A stretch of DNA of 64,000 nt from Methanolobus sp. (GTDB taxonomy: Archaea; Halobacteriota; Methanosarcinia; Methanosarcinales; Methanosarcinaceae), in assembly GCF_016278385.1 (NCBI RefSeq), contig NZ_JADQBY010000004.1:1-64000 (forward strand). The letters run 5' to 3'. The position numbers and the translations under genes are program-made. A model generated the notes under the pieces. That model was not told where the DNA came from, searched no databases, and saw nothing but the letters and a program-made list of their open reading frames with translations. Shown one piece after another: positions 46,854 through 57,057 of the stretch. Numbering within the stretch: position 1 is the first letter of the stretch; each line of letters starts with the position of its first letter.

Positions 46854-47081
46854 ATGAAAGGAGAAGTTATTGAAAAATTGGCTGCACTTATGACCGCAGC
46901 ATTCGGGCTGGTAGCAGCTCTTGCATGGAACGGAGCTATCCAATCACTGTTTGCAGAAGGAGGACCATTTTATTTCCTTGCTGCCTGGGGAGTCTGGGCA
47001 TATGCAATCTTTGTTACTATCCTTGCAGTCGTAGCTACAATTTGGATAGGCAGGATGGCTGAAAATACAACGAAAGAATGA
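46854..47081 (+). CDS. DUF5654 small membrane protein
   Basis: A 75-residue protein with two helices (about 10-30 and 42-66) joined by a short turn. It has the archaeal DUF5654 pattern (AALAWNGAIQSLF and WAYAIFVTIL). AAGGAGGTTTTGAA is a strong ribosome site. The function is unknown. Confidence 0.75.
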   Translation: MKGEVIEKLAALMTAAFGLVAALAWNGAIQSLFAEGGPFYFLAAWGVWAYAIFVTILAVVATIWIGRMAENTTKE

Positions 47082-47273
47082 TTTTTAATTCTTTCCATTT
47101 ATTTTTTAGTTTCTTTTTATCCTAGTTAATTATCCTAATAGAAACCATGCACTTGCTTTTGGCTATTTTTGATTTGTATCTGTTTTATGAGATGGACTAC
47201 ATTCCCACTAGGATTAAATATGAACTGCCCATTTAATAGAGCAAAAGAGAGATTTGAAAAGGATGATCCTTAA

Positions 47274-48593
47274 ATGGTAATGGATAAACTCGGGAATTCC
47301 CTGCAGGATGCCCTAAAAAAACTGGTGAAATCAGGACGTATCGATGAAAATACCGTAAATGAGGTTGTCAAGGATATACAGAGAGCTTTGCTTCAGTCTG
47401 ATGTTAACGTTAAGCTGGTCATGCAGATGTCCCAGCACATCAAAGAGCGTGCACTGAAGGAAGAAGTCCCCTCCGGAATGAGTCCCAGAGAACATATAAT
47501 AAGGATAGTCTATCAGGAACTCATCAATATCATTGGAAAGAGTACAGACATTCCCCTTAAAGCACAGACCATTATGATGGTCGGTCTGCAGGGTAGTGGT
47601 AAGACAACCACTTCCTCAAAGCTCGCACGCTATTTCCAGAGAAAGGGACTGAAACCCGCAGTAGTTTGTGCCGACACATTCAGACCTGGTGCTTACCAGC
47701 AGCTTAAGACTCTCTGTGCCAAACTCAACGTCCCATTCTATGGGGAAGAAGGAAACCCTGATGCAGTAGGAATTGTAGAGAGAGGCCTGAAAGAACTTGA
47801 AAAGAATGACATACTCATTGTGGACACCGCCGGTCGCCACTCACTCGAGAGTGATCTCATCACCGAGATGGAAGAAATACACGCCATTGCCAAACCTGAT
47901 TACAAACTTCTTGTGCTTGACGGTGCAATTGGTCAGCAGGCAAGCGAACAGGCACGTGCATTCAATGATTCCATAGGAATATCAGGAGTCATAATCTCCA
48001 AACTTGACGGTACAGCAAAAGGAGGTGGTGCACTTTCTGCAGTATCTGAGACAAATTCATCCATCGCTTTTATTGGTGTAGGAGAGACACCGGATGACCT
48101 TGAGAGATTCGAAGCTGACAGGTTCATTTCAAGACTTCTGGGAATGGGCGACATCAAGAGTCTTATCGAAAAAGCGGAAGAAGCCCTTGGAGAAGAAGAC
48201 TTTGACATGGAAGCAATGCTTCGTGGAAGATTCACGCTCAAGGATATGTACAAGCAACTTGAAAGTCTCAATAAAATGGGACCAATGAAACAGATCATGC
48301 AGATGTTGCCACTGGGAGGTCTTGGCGCCAAGATTCCCGAAGATGCATACAAGGTTACCGGTGACAAGCTTGGACGTTACAGAGTACTCATGGATTCCAT
48401 GACAGAGGAAGAAATGCTAAATCCAAGAATTATTGGTAGTGCTCGCATCAAGCGAATTTCCAGAGGTTCTGGCTCCAGTCCGGAAGATGTAAGGGAACTA
48501 CTAAAGTATCATAAAATGATGCAAACCGCCATGAAAGGATTCCGTGGTGGGAAATTCAATATGCAAAAAATGATGAAGAAAATGGGAATGTGA
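47274..48593 (+). CDS. ffh: Signal recognition particle GTPase SRP54
   Basis: A 439-residue SRP protein. The N domain, then the G domain with [14 protein letters not shown] (about 103-116), [16 protein letters not shown] and [11 protein letters not shown] are followed by a methionine-rich M domain (about 300-439) that binds 7S RNA and signal sequences. A second ATG lies two codons in. It targets membrane and exported proteins to the Sec channel. Confidence 0.95.
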   Translation: MVMDKLGNSLQDALKKLVKSGRIDENTVNEVVKDIQRALLQSDVNVKLVMQMSQHIKERALKEEVPSGMSPREHIIRIVYQELINIIGKSTDIPLKAQTIMMVGLQGSGKTTTSSKLARYFQRKGLKPAVVCADTFRPGAYQQLKTLCAKLNVPFYGEEGNPDAVGIVERGLKELEKNDILIVDTAGRHSLESDLITEMEEIHAIAKPDYKLLVLDGAIGQQASEQARAFNDSIGISGVIISKLDGTAKGGGALSAVSETNSSIAFIGVGETPDDLERFEADRFISRLLGMGDIKSLIEKAEEALGEEDFDMEAMLRGRFTLKDMYKQLESLNKMGPMKQIMQMLPLGGLGAKIPEDAYKVTGDKLGRYRVLMDSMTEEEMLNPRIIGSARIKRISRGSGSSPEDVRELLKYHKMMQTAMKGFRGGKFNMQKMMKKMGM

Positions 48594-48627
48594 GAACTAA
48601 TAAGTCTCATGTAGGAGAATGCTAGAC

Positions 48628-49197
48628 TTAATAAGTCTCGCATATCTCAAAGAAATTCATCAAAAGTTTTTCTCCTTTTTCTGTGTGTGCCACCTCAGGG
48701 TGCCACTGAACACCAAATATAGGCCTGTCCACATGCCTCATTGCCTCATATTCACAGACATTGGACCTTGCAAGCTGTATGAAGTCCTCAGGCATACTTA
48801 AAACTTCATCGGCATGTGATGCCCATACAGAGGTTTTTGGACCAAGTCCTTTCAAAAGCTCATCCTCGTCAATGATCTCAACTTCAATATCAGCATAGCC
48901 ACCTGAAGTACCTGGACCAATCTCACCACCAAATGTTTTTGCGATAAGCTGATGCCCAAGACAAATGCCAAGAATCGGAATGTCAATGCTTTCAACATAT
49001 TCAGCACATATACCAGCCCTTTCCATTGTCGGACCACCACTCAGTATAAGCCCGTCAGGACCTTCATCAAGAATATCATCAACCGGTGTTGTGTTGGCAA
49101 TTATCTTTGTATCCATATCCAGATCCCTGACTGCACGGTGGATAAGATGACAGAACTGCCCGTAGTTATTGATTACAATAATCTTTTGTTCCCTCAT
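48628..49197 (-). CDS. guaAA: GMP synthase, glutamine amidotransferase subunit
   Basis: A 189-residue class I amidotransferase. The nucleophile is in ILGICLGHQ (about 74-82), with the His/Glu pair in [11 protein letters not shown] (about 165-175). It delivers ammonia to the ATP pyrophosphatase subunit encoded 21 kb away (26607-27521), as in other archaea with split GMP synthetase. AAGGAAATAATTT precedes the ATG. Confidence 0.9.
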   Translation of the reverse strand: MREQKIIVINNYGQFCHLIHRAVRDLDMDTKIIANTTPVDDILDEGPDGLILSGGPTMERAGICAEYVESIDIPILGICLGHQLIAKTFGGEIGPGTSGGYADIEVEIIDEDELLKGLGPKTSVWASHADEVLSMPEDFIQLARSNVCEYEAMRHVDRPIFGVQWHPEVAHTEKGEKLLMNFFEICETY

Positions 49198-49460
49198 AAA
49201 TTATTTCCTTAATAGATTTGTTTAACATTTGTATTAATGCCATAATAGTAATTAACCATATAAGAGCGTTTCATACTTGCTTCAACACCAAATAGTATGT
49301 GTTCAAAATAGACTAAATAATATTTTTGACATGATAACTAATGAATAATGTTAAGTAAAAGTACAAACAAAACTACTAAATAAAGAGGAAATTAGATATA
49401 AATATAGAACATAAGTAAATTCCCTTTGTTCCCATACTAGCGATAAGGTGAGGTACCATA

Positions 49461-50828
49461 TTGGAAACTAAATTTACAGGAATACCAGGCTTAGACGAGG
49501 TATTTGGCGGAGGCATCATTTTGCCATCCACAATACTGATAGCAGGAAATCCAGGCAGTGGGAGGACCATACTTGGAATACAGAGCTTATGCGAAGCATC
49601 CAGAAACGGAGAAAAGACTCTTTTTATCAGCGTCACCACGAAATCCGAAGCTGCGATACGTGAAAACCTTTCAAGCTATGATTTTTACGACGAGTCAATA
49701 AATGTACATACATTCAGCATTAGCTCCGTGGAAAGAGATCCACTTACAATGCTTGTCGAGCTGGGAAATATTGTGATGTCCCTTAAACCTGACAGGGTAT
49801 TGATAGATTCGGTCACACCAATTGGATTTGGCTTTGCTGAAGCTGAAAGAAGAAGATTTATGTATTCTCTTAATTCTGCAATTGGAGAATGGAATGCCAT
49901 TGTCTATCTTACAGGAACAATGTCACAGTCAGATGTTTGTAGATTAGTTATCAGTGACATAGTAGATGGAATTGTTTACCTTTCACAGGATATCCAGAGA
50001 AGGGGAAGCAAACGCATAATTAAGATAATGAAAATGAACAATTCCAGCTATATCGAAGGAGAACACACTTTCGATATTTCAAGTGCTGGAATAAACGTAT
50101 ATCCAAGAATAATCGCCCCTAATACTGAGCAATTATCAGAAGTTAGCAGAATAGACGTAGGGATACCTAAATTCAATGAATTAAGCCGTGGCGGACTTTT
50201 TGAACTTTCATCAACCCTCATAGCAGGAAATACAGGCACTGGCAAAACATTGTTCGGGCTTTATTTTATTGTTCAGGGGGCAAGGAATGGAGAACCAGGA
50301 ATAATAAGCACTTTTGAAGATAACCCCACTGAACTACGGCGCTATGCTGCAAGCCTTGGACTTGAGCTTGAAGAACTGGAAGATAAGGGACTTATAAAAA
50401 TAATATATACCCCTCCGTCGGAGATCAATGCTTGCAGACACACAGTTCACCTCAGGAAGAACATTGAGGAAATTGGAGCAAAAAGGGTACTTCTTGATGA
50501 CATATCAGGGTTTGATTACGTGTTTGAAAACCCTGTTGCAAAAAGGGAACACATTTCCAATCTAATGAGAGTTTTCAAAAATATGGGCCTTACATCCATG
50601 TTAATCAGTGGTAACAGTGCAGCAGGTAACAACGTGCTTGTAACTGAGATACCTTTATCGTCACTTGTAGATGTTTTGATACTTCTAAAACATATGGAAA
50701 TAGATAAGGAGATCAAAAAGACAATGTCCATTCTGAAAATGCATGGCAGTGATCATGAGAAACATCTTATCAGCTATGATATTAACTCTGAAGGAATAAG
50801 CATTGGCAAATTCCTGAAGGACATATAA
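49461..50828 (+). CDS. Two-domain KaiC-like RecA-superfamily ATPase
   Basis: A 455-residue protein with two KaiC-like domains (about 1-225 and 232-455). The second Walker A is normal (GNTGTGKT, 256-263). The first is GNPGSGRT (29-36), with Arg in place of the essential Lys, so the first site may not hydrolyse ATP. Both Walker B regions are weaker. The start is TTG with AAGGTGAGG before it. Archaeal relatives act as signalling or archaellum-related ATPases; its role here is unknown. Confidence 0.75.
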   Translation: METKFTGIPGLDEVFGGGIILPSTILIAGNPGSGRTILGIQSLCEASRNGEKTLFISVTTKSEAAIRENLSSYDFYDESINVHTFSISSVERDPLTMLVELGNIVMSLKPDRVLIDSVTPIGFGFAEAERRRFMYSLNSAIGEWNAIVYLTGTMSQSDVCRLVISDIVDGIVYLSQDIQRRGSKRIIKIMKMNNSSYIEGEHTFDISSAGINVYPRIIAPNTEQLSEVSRIDVGIPKFNELSRGGLFELSSTLIAGNTGTGKTLFGLYFIVQGARNGEPGIISTFEDNPTELRRYAASLGLELEELEDKGLIKIIYTPPSEINACRHTVHLRKNIEEIGAKRVLLDDISGFDYVFENPVAKREHISNLMRVFKNMGLTSMLISGNSAAGNNVLVTEIPLSSLVDVLILLKHMEIDKEIKKTMSILKMHGSDHEKHLISYDINSEGISIGKFLKDI

Positions 50829-50980
50829 TTTTTTTAATCTTTTTTTGTAAAGGTACATAAAAACATTTAAATAATAAACCGTGCTACTATGTCACACAGT
50901 AACACAGATAATATAAATACATTGATGCTCATTATAGCACATTAATACACACTTATTTACATACACAGAAGGCAAACAAA

Positions 50981-51778
50981 ATGGCAGAAATAGGCAAGAA
51001 GATCCGCATCGAAAGAATCATGCACAGAGAAAGCAGGAACATAGTAATAATACCCATGGATCACGGAATCTCAGACGGACCTATAAAAGGTCTGATCAAT
51101 GTGACAGATACCATCAACAAAGTTGCAGACGGGGGAGCAGATGCTGTCCTCATGCAGAAAGGGATTGTCAACCATGGACACAGAGGATACGGACACGATG
51201 TAGGACTCATAGTTCACATCAGTGCATCCACCATCCTTGGACCTGACCCGAATAACAAGGTCCAGGTCTGTTCTGTTGAAGAGGTAATGAAAATGGGCGC
51301 AGATGCAGTTTCAATACATGTGAACGTAGGATCAGAAACTGAAGCGGACCAGCTTCAACAACTAGGAAACGTATCCGAGGAATGTAACTACTGGGGAATG
51401 CCACTTCTTGCAATGATGTACCCACGAGGTAAAGACATCAGCAACCCACATGACTCCGAGCTCATAGCTCATGTTGCCAGAGTCGGTGCTGAACTTGGAG
51501 CAGATGTCGTTAAAACACTATACACTGGTGATATTGATACATTCAAAGACGTTGTCCAGGGATGCCCTGTACCAATTGTTATTGCAGGTGGACCAAAGAC
51601 AAACACTGATGAGGAATTCCTGCAGATGATCGAGGGTGCAATGGAAGGCGGTGCAAGGGGCGTTGCGATTGGAAGGAATGTGTTCCAGCACGAGAACCCT
51701 ACAAAAATTACAAAAGCCATAACAGAGATAGTGCACTACAAAAAGTCAGTTGAAGAAGCACTGGAAATGCTGAAATAA
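50981..51778 (+). CDS. 2-Amino-3,7-dideoxy-D-threo-hept-6-ulosonate synthase
   Basis: A 265-residue DhnA/FbaB-type aldolase that makes the C7 precursor of the archaeal shikimate route (MJ0400 family). [10 protein letters not shown] (about 26-35), HVNVGSETE (about 108-116) and the Schiff-base lysine in [10 protein letters not shown] (about 180-189) are seen. It is the first gene of a five-gene aromatic operon. A TATA-like element lies near 50920. Confidence 0.9.
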   Translation: MAEIGKKIRIERIMHRESRNIVIIPMDHGISDGPIKGLINVTDTINKVADGGADAVLMQKGIVNHGHRGYGHDVGLIVHISASTILGPDPNNKVQVCSVEEVMKMGADAVSIHVNVGSETEADQLQQLGNVSEECNYWGMPLLAMMYPRGKDISNPHDSELIAHVARVGAELGADVVKTLYTGDIDTFKDVVQGCPVPIVIAGGPKTNTDEEFLQMIEGAMEGGARGVAIGRNVFQHENPTKITKAITEIVHYKKSVEEALEMLK

Positions 51779-51815
51779 GCTAAGATTGTTTCCTGTGCTT
51801 GCGGACGTGCTCATT

Positions 51816-52958
51816 ATGAATAACAAGATAATCTGGATAAAAGCCGATGAAGGCAACTGGGATGAACGCAAGGCTGTAATTACAACCGGAATGGAATCCG
51901 GCGTAGATGCCATTATGGTTGATGCTGCTGATGTTGGAAAAGTAAAAGAGCTTGGAAATGTTAAAATAGCAGCCTTTTCCACAAATCCTGTAGAAGGAGC
52001 GGATATTATCGTAGTAGGAAAGGGAGGAGAAGGAGACGGAACAAAACCATTACCACCTGACTATGGCGGTTCCCTTGATATTACAACAGCCCTTCGCCTG
52101 AAAGATAAAGGATTCAAGGTTGCAGGATACGTAATCATTCGCAACAAGGATTACGAGAACTTTGCAGCAGAAATGGGAAGTGTCTGCGATTATCTTGTAA
52201 CCATAGGCACAGACTGGCAGGTCATACCTCTGGAAAATCTCATCGCAGGACTGCAGAAGGAGAATGTTATGCTCCTGTCCGGCGTTCAGAATTCAGAACA
52301 GGCAAAGCTTGCCTTTGAAACAATGGAACACGGTACCGACGGAGTAATGCTTGACACTAAGGACCTGAGCCAGATCAAAAAGACAGCAGAAGTAGCTGAA
52401 ACTGCAGGTGTTGATAACCTTGAGATCAAAACAGCTGTTGTTACAAAAGTAGAGTCCATAGGAATGGGCGACAGGGTTTGTGTAGACACATGCAACCTCA
52501 TGGTCAGAGGAGAAGGCATGCTTGTAGGATCACAGGCAAACGGTATGTTCCTGGTGCACTCCGAATCAGAGGAGAGTCCATACGTTGCATCCCGTCCGTT
52601 CAGGGTTAACGCAGGTGCAGTACACGCCTACATCAAAGTAGGAGAAAAGACCCGCTACCTTTCCGAGCTTAAAGCAGGCGACGAAGTAACAATAGTAAAC
52701 GGTGATGGAAAGCAGAGAACAGGTGTAGTTGGAAGAGTAAAGATAGAAAGAAGACCACTCATCCTTGTTGAAGCAGACATTAACGGCAAGATAATCAAGA
52801 ACATACTGCAGAATGCAGAAACCATTAAACTCGTTACAAAGAACAAGGACCCGATAGCTGTTACTGACCTCAAGGTTGGCGACGAGATACTTGTCCATTC
52901 AGAAGATATTGGCCGCCATTTCGGAATGAAGATCGAAGAGACCATTATCGAAAAGTAA
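51816..52958 (+). CDS. 3-Dehydroquinate synthase II
   Basis: A 380-residue archaeal enzyme (MJ1249 family) that turns the amino-dideoxyheptulosonate into 3-dehydroquinate with NAD. I start at 51816 (MNNKIIWIKADEGNW), where GGACGTG precedes it. Central conserved segments include VDTCNLMVRGEGMLVGSQ (about 228) and VNAGAVHAYI. It replaces the bacterial AroB, which is not homologous. Confidence 0.9.
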   Translation: MNNKIIWIKADEGNWDERKAVITTGMESGVDAIMVDAADVGKVKELGNVKIAAFSTNPVEGADIIVVGKGGEGDGTKPLPPDYGGSLDITTALRLKDKGFKVAGYVIIRNKDYENFAAEMGSVCDYLVTIGTDWQVIPLENLIAGLQKENVMLLSGVQNSEQAKLAFETMEHGTDGVMLDTKDLSQIKKTAEVAETAGVDNLEIKTAVVTKVESIGMGDRVCVDTCNLMVRGEGMLVGSQANGMFLVHSESEESPYVASRPFRVNAGAVHAYIKVGEKTRYLSELKAGDEVTIVNGDGKQRTGVVGRVKIERRPLILVEADINGKIIKNILQNAETIKLVTKNKDPIAVTDLKVGDEILVHSEDIGRHFGMKIEETIIEK

Positions 52959-52974
52959 ACAGGAGGTATTGCTA

Positions 52975-53679
52975 ATGGTTAAGATAGGAATCTTTGACCT
53001 TGAAAAGAAACCTGCAATCGTTTCAGTGATAGACGAAGACCCGGCAGAGAATGCAAAGGCTGCAAACTGGCTGGGTGCCAATGTCCTTGAACTGAGACTT
53101 GATCTCCTTAATTTTCCAGATATTGAGGAAGCTAAAAAGACCATTGGCAGGATCAAAGTGAATACCAGCCTTCCGTGTATTGCTACCAATAGGTTACAAT
53201 CTGATGGCGGCAAATGGGAAGGTTCAGAAGATGACAGGATCAAATTATTAATTGACATTATGCCTTTTGTGGAAGCTGTAGATATCGAGCTTAGCGCAGA
53301 TGAAGAGCAGCGAAAAAAGGTAATAGCAGCGGCAAAAGCAGCAGGTATAACAGTTATTGTATCAGCCCATGACTTTGACAAGACACCCTCAGTTGAGGAA
53401 ATGAAAAAAATACTCAACAGCGCACATGAAGCAGGTGCCGATATTGCAAAGCTGGCAGTCATGGCAAAGTCAAAGCAGGATGTACTTGACGTTCTTCAGG
53501 CAACTGCTGATATGGAAAAACCGGTATGTACCATCGCAATGGGAGATGTCGGCAAACACAGCCGCATTGTTGCTCCTTGCTACGGTTCACGTCTCACATA
53601 CGGAGCAATTGCAAAAGCAGTTGCCCCTGGACAGATCAAGATACACGAACTCAAATCAGCTCTGGAGATTCTCTTTTGA
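52975..53679 (+). CDS. aroD: 3-Dehydroquinate dehydratase (type I)
   Basis: A 234-residue type I enzyme. The active His is in VSAHDF (about 131-136) and the Schiff-base lysine in AKLAVMA (about 159-165). AGGAGG precedes the ATG at 52975. Its stop overlaps the TTG start of aroE. Length is normal. Confidence 0.92.
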   Translation: MVKIGIFDLEKKPAIVSVIDEDPAENAKAANWLGANVLELRLDLLNFPDIEEAKKTIGRIKVNTSLPCIATNRLQSDGGKWEGSEDDRIKLLIDIMPFVEAVDIELSADEEQRKKVIAAAKAAGITVIVSAHDFDKTPSVEEMKKILNSAHEAGADIAKLAVMAKSKQDVLDVLQATADMEKPVCTIAMGDVGKHSRIVAPCYGSRLTYGAIAKAVAPGQIKIHELKSALEILF

Positions 53680-54497
53680 ACACAGTATACGGTGTATACG
53701 GAGACCCAATAGCACATTCATTATCCCCGAATATGCATAATGCTGCTTTCAGGGAACTTGGCATGGAATCCACATACCAGGCATTCAGGGTCAGTTCTGA
53801 GAACCTCAAGGATGCACTCCTTGGAGCTAAAGCCATGGGTTTTGGCGGAGTTAACCTTACAGTGCCACTAAAGCAGGAAGCCCTGGGAATAGTAGACGCA
53901 GACCCGCTGGCTGAGAGTATTGGCGCCATTAATACAGTTGATTTTAAAGATGGAATGATAGGCTACAACACCGATGGCATCGGTGCAAAACGCGCCATTG
54001 AGGAACAGGAGATCAAGATAAAGGGTTCAAAAGTACTCATTGTAGGTGCAGGAGGCGCTGCAAGAGCCATTGCATTCCAGTTTGCAAGGGATGGAGCAAA
54101 CATTACCATTGCAAACAGGACAGAACAAAAAGCACTTGACCTTTCCATGGAAGTCTCAAGTGTTGGCCTTGCTACCGGATGCGGAATTGATTGCATTAAA
54201 GACATGATCGCCGACAGTGATATCCTTGTAAATTGCACGACACTTGGCATGAAACCAAATCCAGAAGGAACTATTGCAACTGCTGAAGATATGCACCCGG
54301 ACCTTACAGTATTTGACATTGTTTACAACCCGCTGGAAACCAGATTGCTAAAGGAAACAAAGAAAGCTGGTGCAAAGGCTATTACAGGTGAGATGATGCT
54401 TGTCTACCAGGGTGCTGAGGCATTCCGAATATGGACAGGTGTTGAGCCACCTATTGAAGTTATGAAACAAGCGGTACTGGAGGGCCTTGGAATTTGA
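53676..54497 (+). CDS. aroE: Shikimate dehydrogenase
   Basis: A 273-residue enzyme that reduces 3-dehydroshikimate with NADPH. HSLSPNMHN (about 14-22), the NLTVPLK lysine (about 61-67) and VGAGGAARAI (about 124-133) are present. The start is TTG at 53676 (overlapping the aroD stop TTTGA) with GGAGATT upstream. A much longer frame extends upstream but lies inside aroD and is not coding. Confidence 0.92.
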   Translation: MNTVYGVYGDPIAHSLSPNMHNAAFRELGMESTYQAFRVSSENLKDALLGAKAMGFGGVNLTVPLKQEALGIVDADPLAESIGAINTVDFKDGMIGYNTDGIGAKRAIEEQEIKIKGSKVLIVGAGGAARAIAFQFARDGANITIANRTEQKALDLSMEVSSVGLATGCGIDCIKDMIADSDILVNCTTLGMKPNPEGTIATAEDMHPDLTVFDIVYNPLETRLLKETKKAGAKAITGEMMLVYQGAEAFRIWTGVEPPIEVMKQAVLEGLGI

Positions 54498-55810
54498 AAG
54501 TCCTCATCATAGGCGGTACCGGCGAAATGGGACAGTGGTTCACACCTTTTTTCAAGAACCACGGTTACGAAGTTGTCGTGTGGGGCAGCAGCGGGAAGAT
54601 TGAGGTTGCCGAACGAATGGGAGTCGAGTTTGCCAATGACCTTGATGCTGCAATAAGCACCGGCGATATTGTTATTGTAACAGTACCCATCAATATTACC
54701 GAGAAGATCATCAGTGAAACTGCACCTAAAATGAAGAGTGGAAGCCTGCTTATGGATTTCACATCACTTAAGGTCGGACCCACTGATGCCATGAAGAAGT
54801 ATGCTCCCAAAGACGTGGAGATACTCGGCACCCACCCAATGTTCGGACCTTCGATACCAAGTCTGCACGGACAGATCTTCATTTTAACACCAATTAACGG
54901 ACGATGTGAAAAATGGTTCCCTGTGATGCGCTCACTTTTTGAGGATAACGGGGCACACATCGAAGTTATCACCCCCGCAGAGCACGACAGATTTGTTTCC
55001 GTAGTGCAGGGACTAACTCACTTTGCTTACATTACCATAGGAACCACATTTGACAGTCTTGATTTCAGTGTGAACGAATCAAGGAGGTTCATGAGTCCGG
55101 TTTACGACATCATGCTTGATTTCGTTGGCAGGATACTGGGACAAAATCCATACCTCTACGCATACATCCAGATGGAGAATCCTGAAGTCCTTAAAGTGCA
55201 TGATGCTTTCATGCAACAGTGCAAGGAAATGTCCGCAATTGTCAGAAAAAAGGATGTTGAAGCATTCACAACTAAAATGAGAGATGCTGCCATTCATTTT
55301 GGAGATACGGCATCAGCACTTCGCCGCTCGGACAAGCTAATAAACTCGAAAATAGCCGAGTTCGACGAACTGATCGATTCCATTGGTATGGAAAGAGGAC
55401 TCAAACACATATACTCCAATATTGTACACGTAGGAATAGTAAAAAAAGTCACTCCAAGAAGTGTAGTCCTCTTCATAGGTAATCGGCTAGTGCCCCTAAA
55501 AATGGAGAATTTGCGCCTCCTTTCCACAGAGGAACTCAAAAGATGGAAAAAAGAGATATTGAGACACCATACAAGAGATATCTCAGTACTTATCCCACAA
55601 GGGTCAAACCCCGAGACTATTTGTAATATAATCGCCTGCAATGATAATATTATTTCTGTAAGGAAAATCGACACATACACCGGAGTGAAAGGAACAGACA
55701 AGATCAGTGTAACTTACCGTGTCAACATAACCGGAGATTCTGACGCAGGAAAGGTGAACGATAAGATCGTGGAGCAGCTTTGCGGCATAGGCTGTAAACT
55801 CAGAACTTAA
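54494..55810 (+). CDS. tyrA: Prephenate dehydrogenase with C-terminal regulatory domain
   Basis: A 438-residue protein. The dinucleotide fold IIGGTGEMGQWF (about 4-15) and the GTHPMFGPS motif (about 113-121) mark TyrA. After about residue 285 is a linker and an ACT-like domain (about 345-438), which probably senses tyrosine. The start is TTG overlapping the aroE stop. Last gene of the aro operon. Confidence 0.87.
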   Translation: MKVLIIGGTGEMGQWFTPFFKNHGYEVVVWGSSGKIEVAERMGVEFANDLDAAISTGDIVIVTVPINITEKIISETAPKMKSGSLLMDFTSLKVGPTDAMKKYAPKDVEILGTHPMFGPSIPSLHGQIFILTPINGRCEKWFPVMRSLFEDNGAHIEVITPAEHDRFVSVVQGLTHFAYITIGTTFDSLDFSVNESRRFMSPVYDIMLDFVGRILGQNPYLYAYIQMENPEVLKVHDAFMQQCKEMSAIVRKKDVEAFTTKMRDAAIHFGDTASALRRSDKLINSKIAEFDELIDSIGMERGLKHIYSNIVHVGIVKKVTPRSVVLFIGNRLVPLKMENLRLLSTEELKRWKKEILRHHTRDISVLIPQGSNPETICNIIACNDNIISVRKIDTYTGVKGTDKISVTYRVNITGDSDAGKVNDKIVEQLCGIGCKLRT

Positions 55811-55912
55811 TGCGCCTTATAAATGAATTTTAGGTTAATTGCTTCCATTTTCTAACAATTTATCAGGGTAAACGTTATCAGGCATCTGAACCTACATCAA
55901 GTAAGTGATAAC

Positions 55913-56203
55913 GTGAAAGGTTCATCCCCAAGCCCCCAACAATATAACCTGGTCTATAAGATTGGTATCTTTTTTACCGCTGCTTTCGGACTGTACCTTG
56001 GAATATCGGGGCTTTACCTCATAATAACGGATAGGAACTTCATAGCTGGCATACCACTCTTCATTGCCGCAATACTGATAGCACCCCCGCCAATAGGCAT
56101 ATACAAAATGGTGAAAGATAAATTCAATGTAGACCTTTCAATGGCCTTACGGATGATAATTGCAACCCTGATGCTGTTCATTGCATGGTTGAATCTGCGC
56201 TGA
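55913..56203 (+). CDS. Small three-helix membrane protein
   Basis: A 96-residue protein with hydrophobic segments at about 14-35, 41-58 and 75-93. The start is GTG, with AAGTGAT before it. No family is recognised. It is alone between the aro operon and the convergent tpiA. Confidence 0.55.
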   Translation: MKGSSPSPQQYNLVYKIGIFFTAAFGLYLGISGLYLIITDRNFIAGIPLFIAAILIAPPPIGIYKMVKDKFNVDLSMALRMIIATLMLFIAWLNLR

Positions 56204-56225
56204 AAAACAAGTAAGAAAAAAATAA

Positions 56226-56894
56226 TCAGACCTTGCTCACAAGGTCCTCAAGCGCAGCCTTAGGATCTGCTGCCTTCACAATACCCGACGCCAGCAGGAC
56301 ACCGACTGAACCAAGTTCAAGAGCTGCTGCAAGGTCTTCCCCTTTTGAGATACCTGCGCCACAGAGAACCTGTACTGCCGGGTTGATTCTCTTGACCGCT
56401 TCAACAGAACCCGTTACAACCCCAGGGTCTGCTTGTGATACAGGAATACCGGAACCGATGAGCTCGGGCGGTTCAACTGCTACATAGTCAGGACCAAGGG
56501 CTGCTGCTGCTGCTGAAGTTGCAATGTTGTTGGTACAGACTATTGTTTTAAGGCCTGCGCCTTTTGCAATAGTGATGGATGCATCGATGTTTGCAAGTGT
56601 AAGACGGCATTCTGAATGATTGATGAGGGTTCCAACTGCGCCTGCGTCTTTGATCGACTGAACAAATGCGCTTCCTGTAAAGCTGCCCGCACCTACAGGG
56701 TCAAGGCTCTGGGAATAGACCGGCAGGTCAACCTGTGACGCAACACGGTAGATATCACAGAATTGAGGTGCAACACCAATCTCGATACCTGAATCATCTG
56801 CAACTTCTTTACATGCCTGTGCAACCTTTACGGCGCCTTCGCCTGTACTCTCAAGATATGTCTTGAGGTTTAGGACTATCAATGTAGAACTCAA
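56226..56894 (-). CDS. tpiA: Triosephosphate isomerase (archaeal type)
   Basis: A 222-residue tetrameric-type archaeal enzyme, shorter than bacterial ones. Catalytic Lys is in LNLKTYLE (about 8-15), His in NHSECRL (about 91-97), and Glu in AVEPPELIG (about 138-146). It joins gluconeogenesis and pentose flux supported by the Hps enzymes. Length is normal for archaea. Confidence 0.93.
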   Translation of the reverse strand: MSSTLIVLNLKTYLESTGEGAVKVAQACKEVADDSGIEIGVAPQFCDIYRVASQVDLPVYSQSLDPVGAGSFTGSAFVQSIKDAGAVGTLINHSECRLTLANIDASITIAKGAGLKTIVCTNNIATSAAAAALGPDYVAVEPPELIGSGIPVSQADPGVVTGSVEAVKRINPAVQVLCGAGISKGEDLAAALELGSVGVLLASGIVKAADPKAALEDLVSKV

Positions 56895-57033
56895 ACTCTA
56901 TCACTCCAATATGAATACCACTATACGTGCAATAAATGTAGAAGTATAGATGTAAGTTCAACTATAAATATAAAAGGCAAGTGAACAGGTCAAAATAAAA
57001 GCAAAGAATAAAAGAAACTGAAAAGAAAAAAGA

Positions 57034-57057
57034 AAAACGTGTGATATCACACGTTTT
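57034..57057 (-). terminator. 24-bp perfect palindrome at the end of fae-hps
   Basis: AAAACGTGTGATATCACACGTTTT is perfectly symmetric and starts at the fae-hps stop codon (57056-57058). On the minus strand it is followed by a U-rich run (TTTTTCTTTTTTCTTTTC), so it most likely ends the transcript. Confidence 0.65.

Noticed and set aside
53526..53675. N-terminal extension of aroE
   Set aside because: The frame lies inside aroD in another phase; the family start matches the TTG at 53676.
57034..57057. 24-bp palindrome as a protein-binding operator
   Set aside because: It sits on the fae-hps stop codon and runs into a U-rich tract, so a terminator is the simpler reading.
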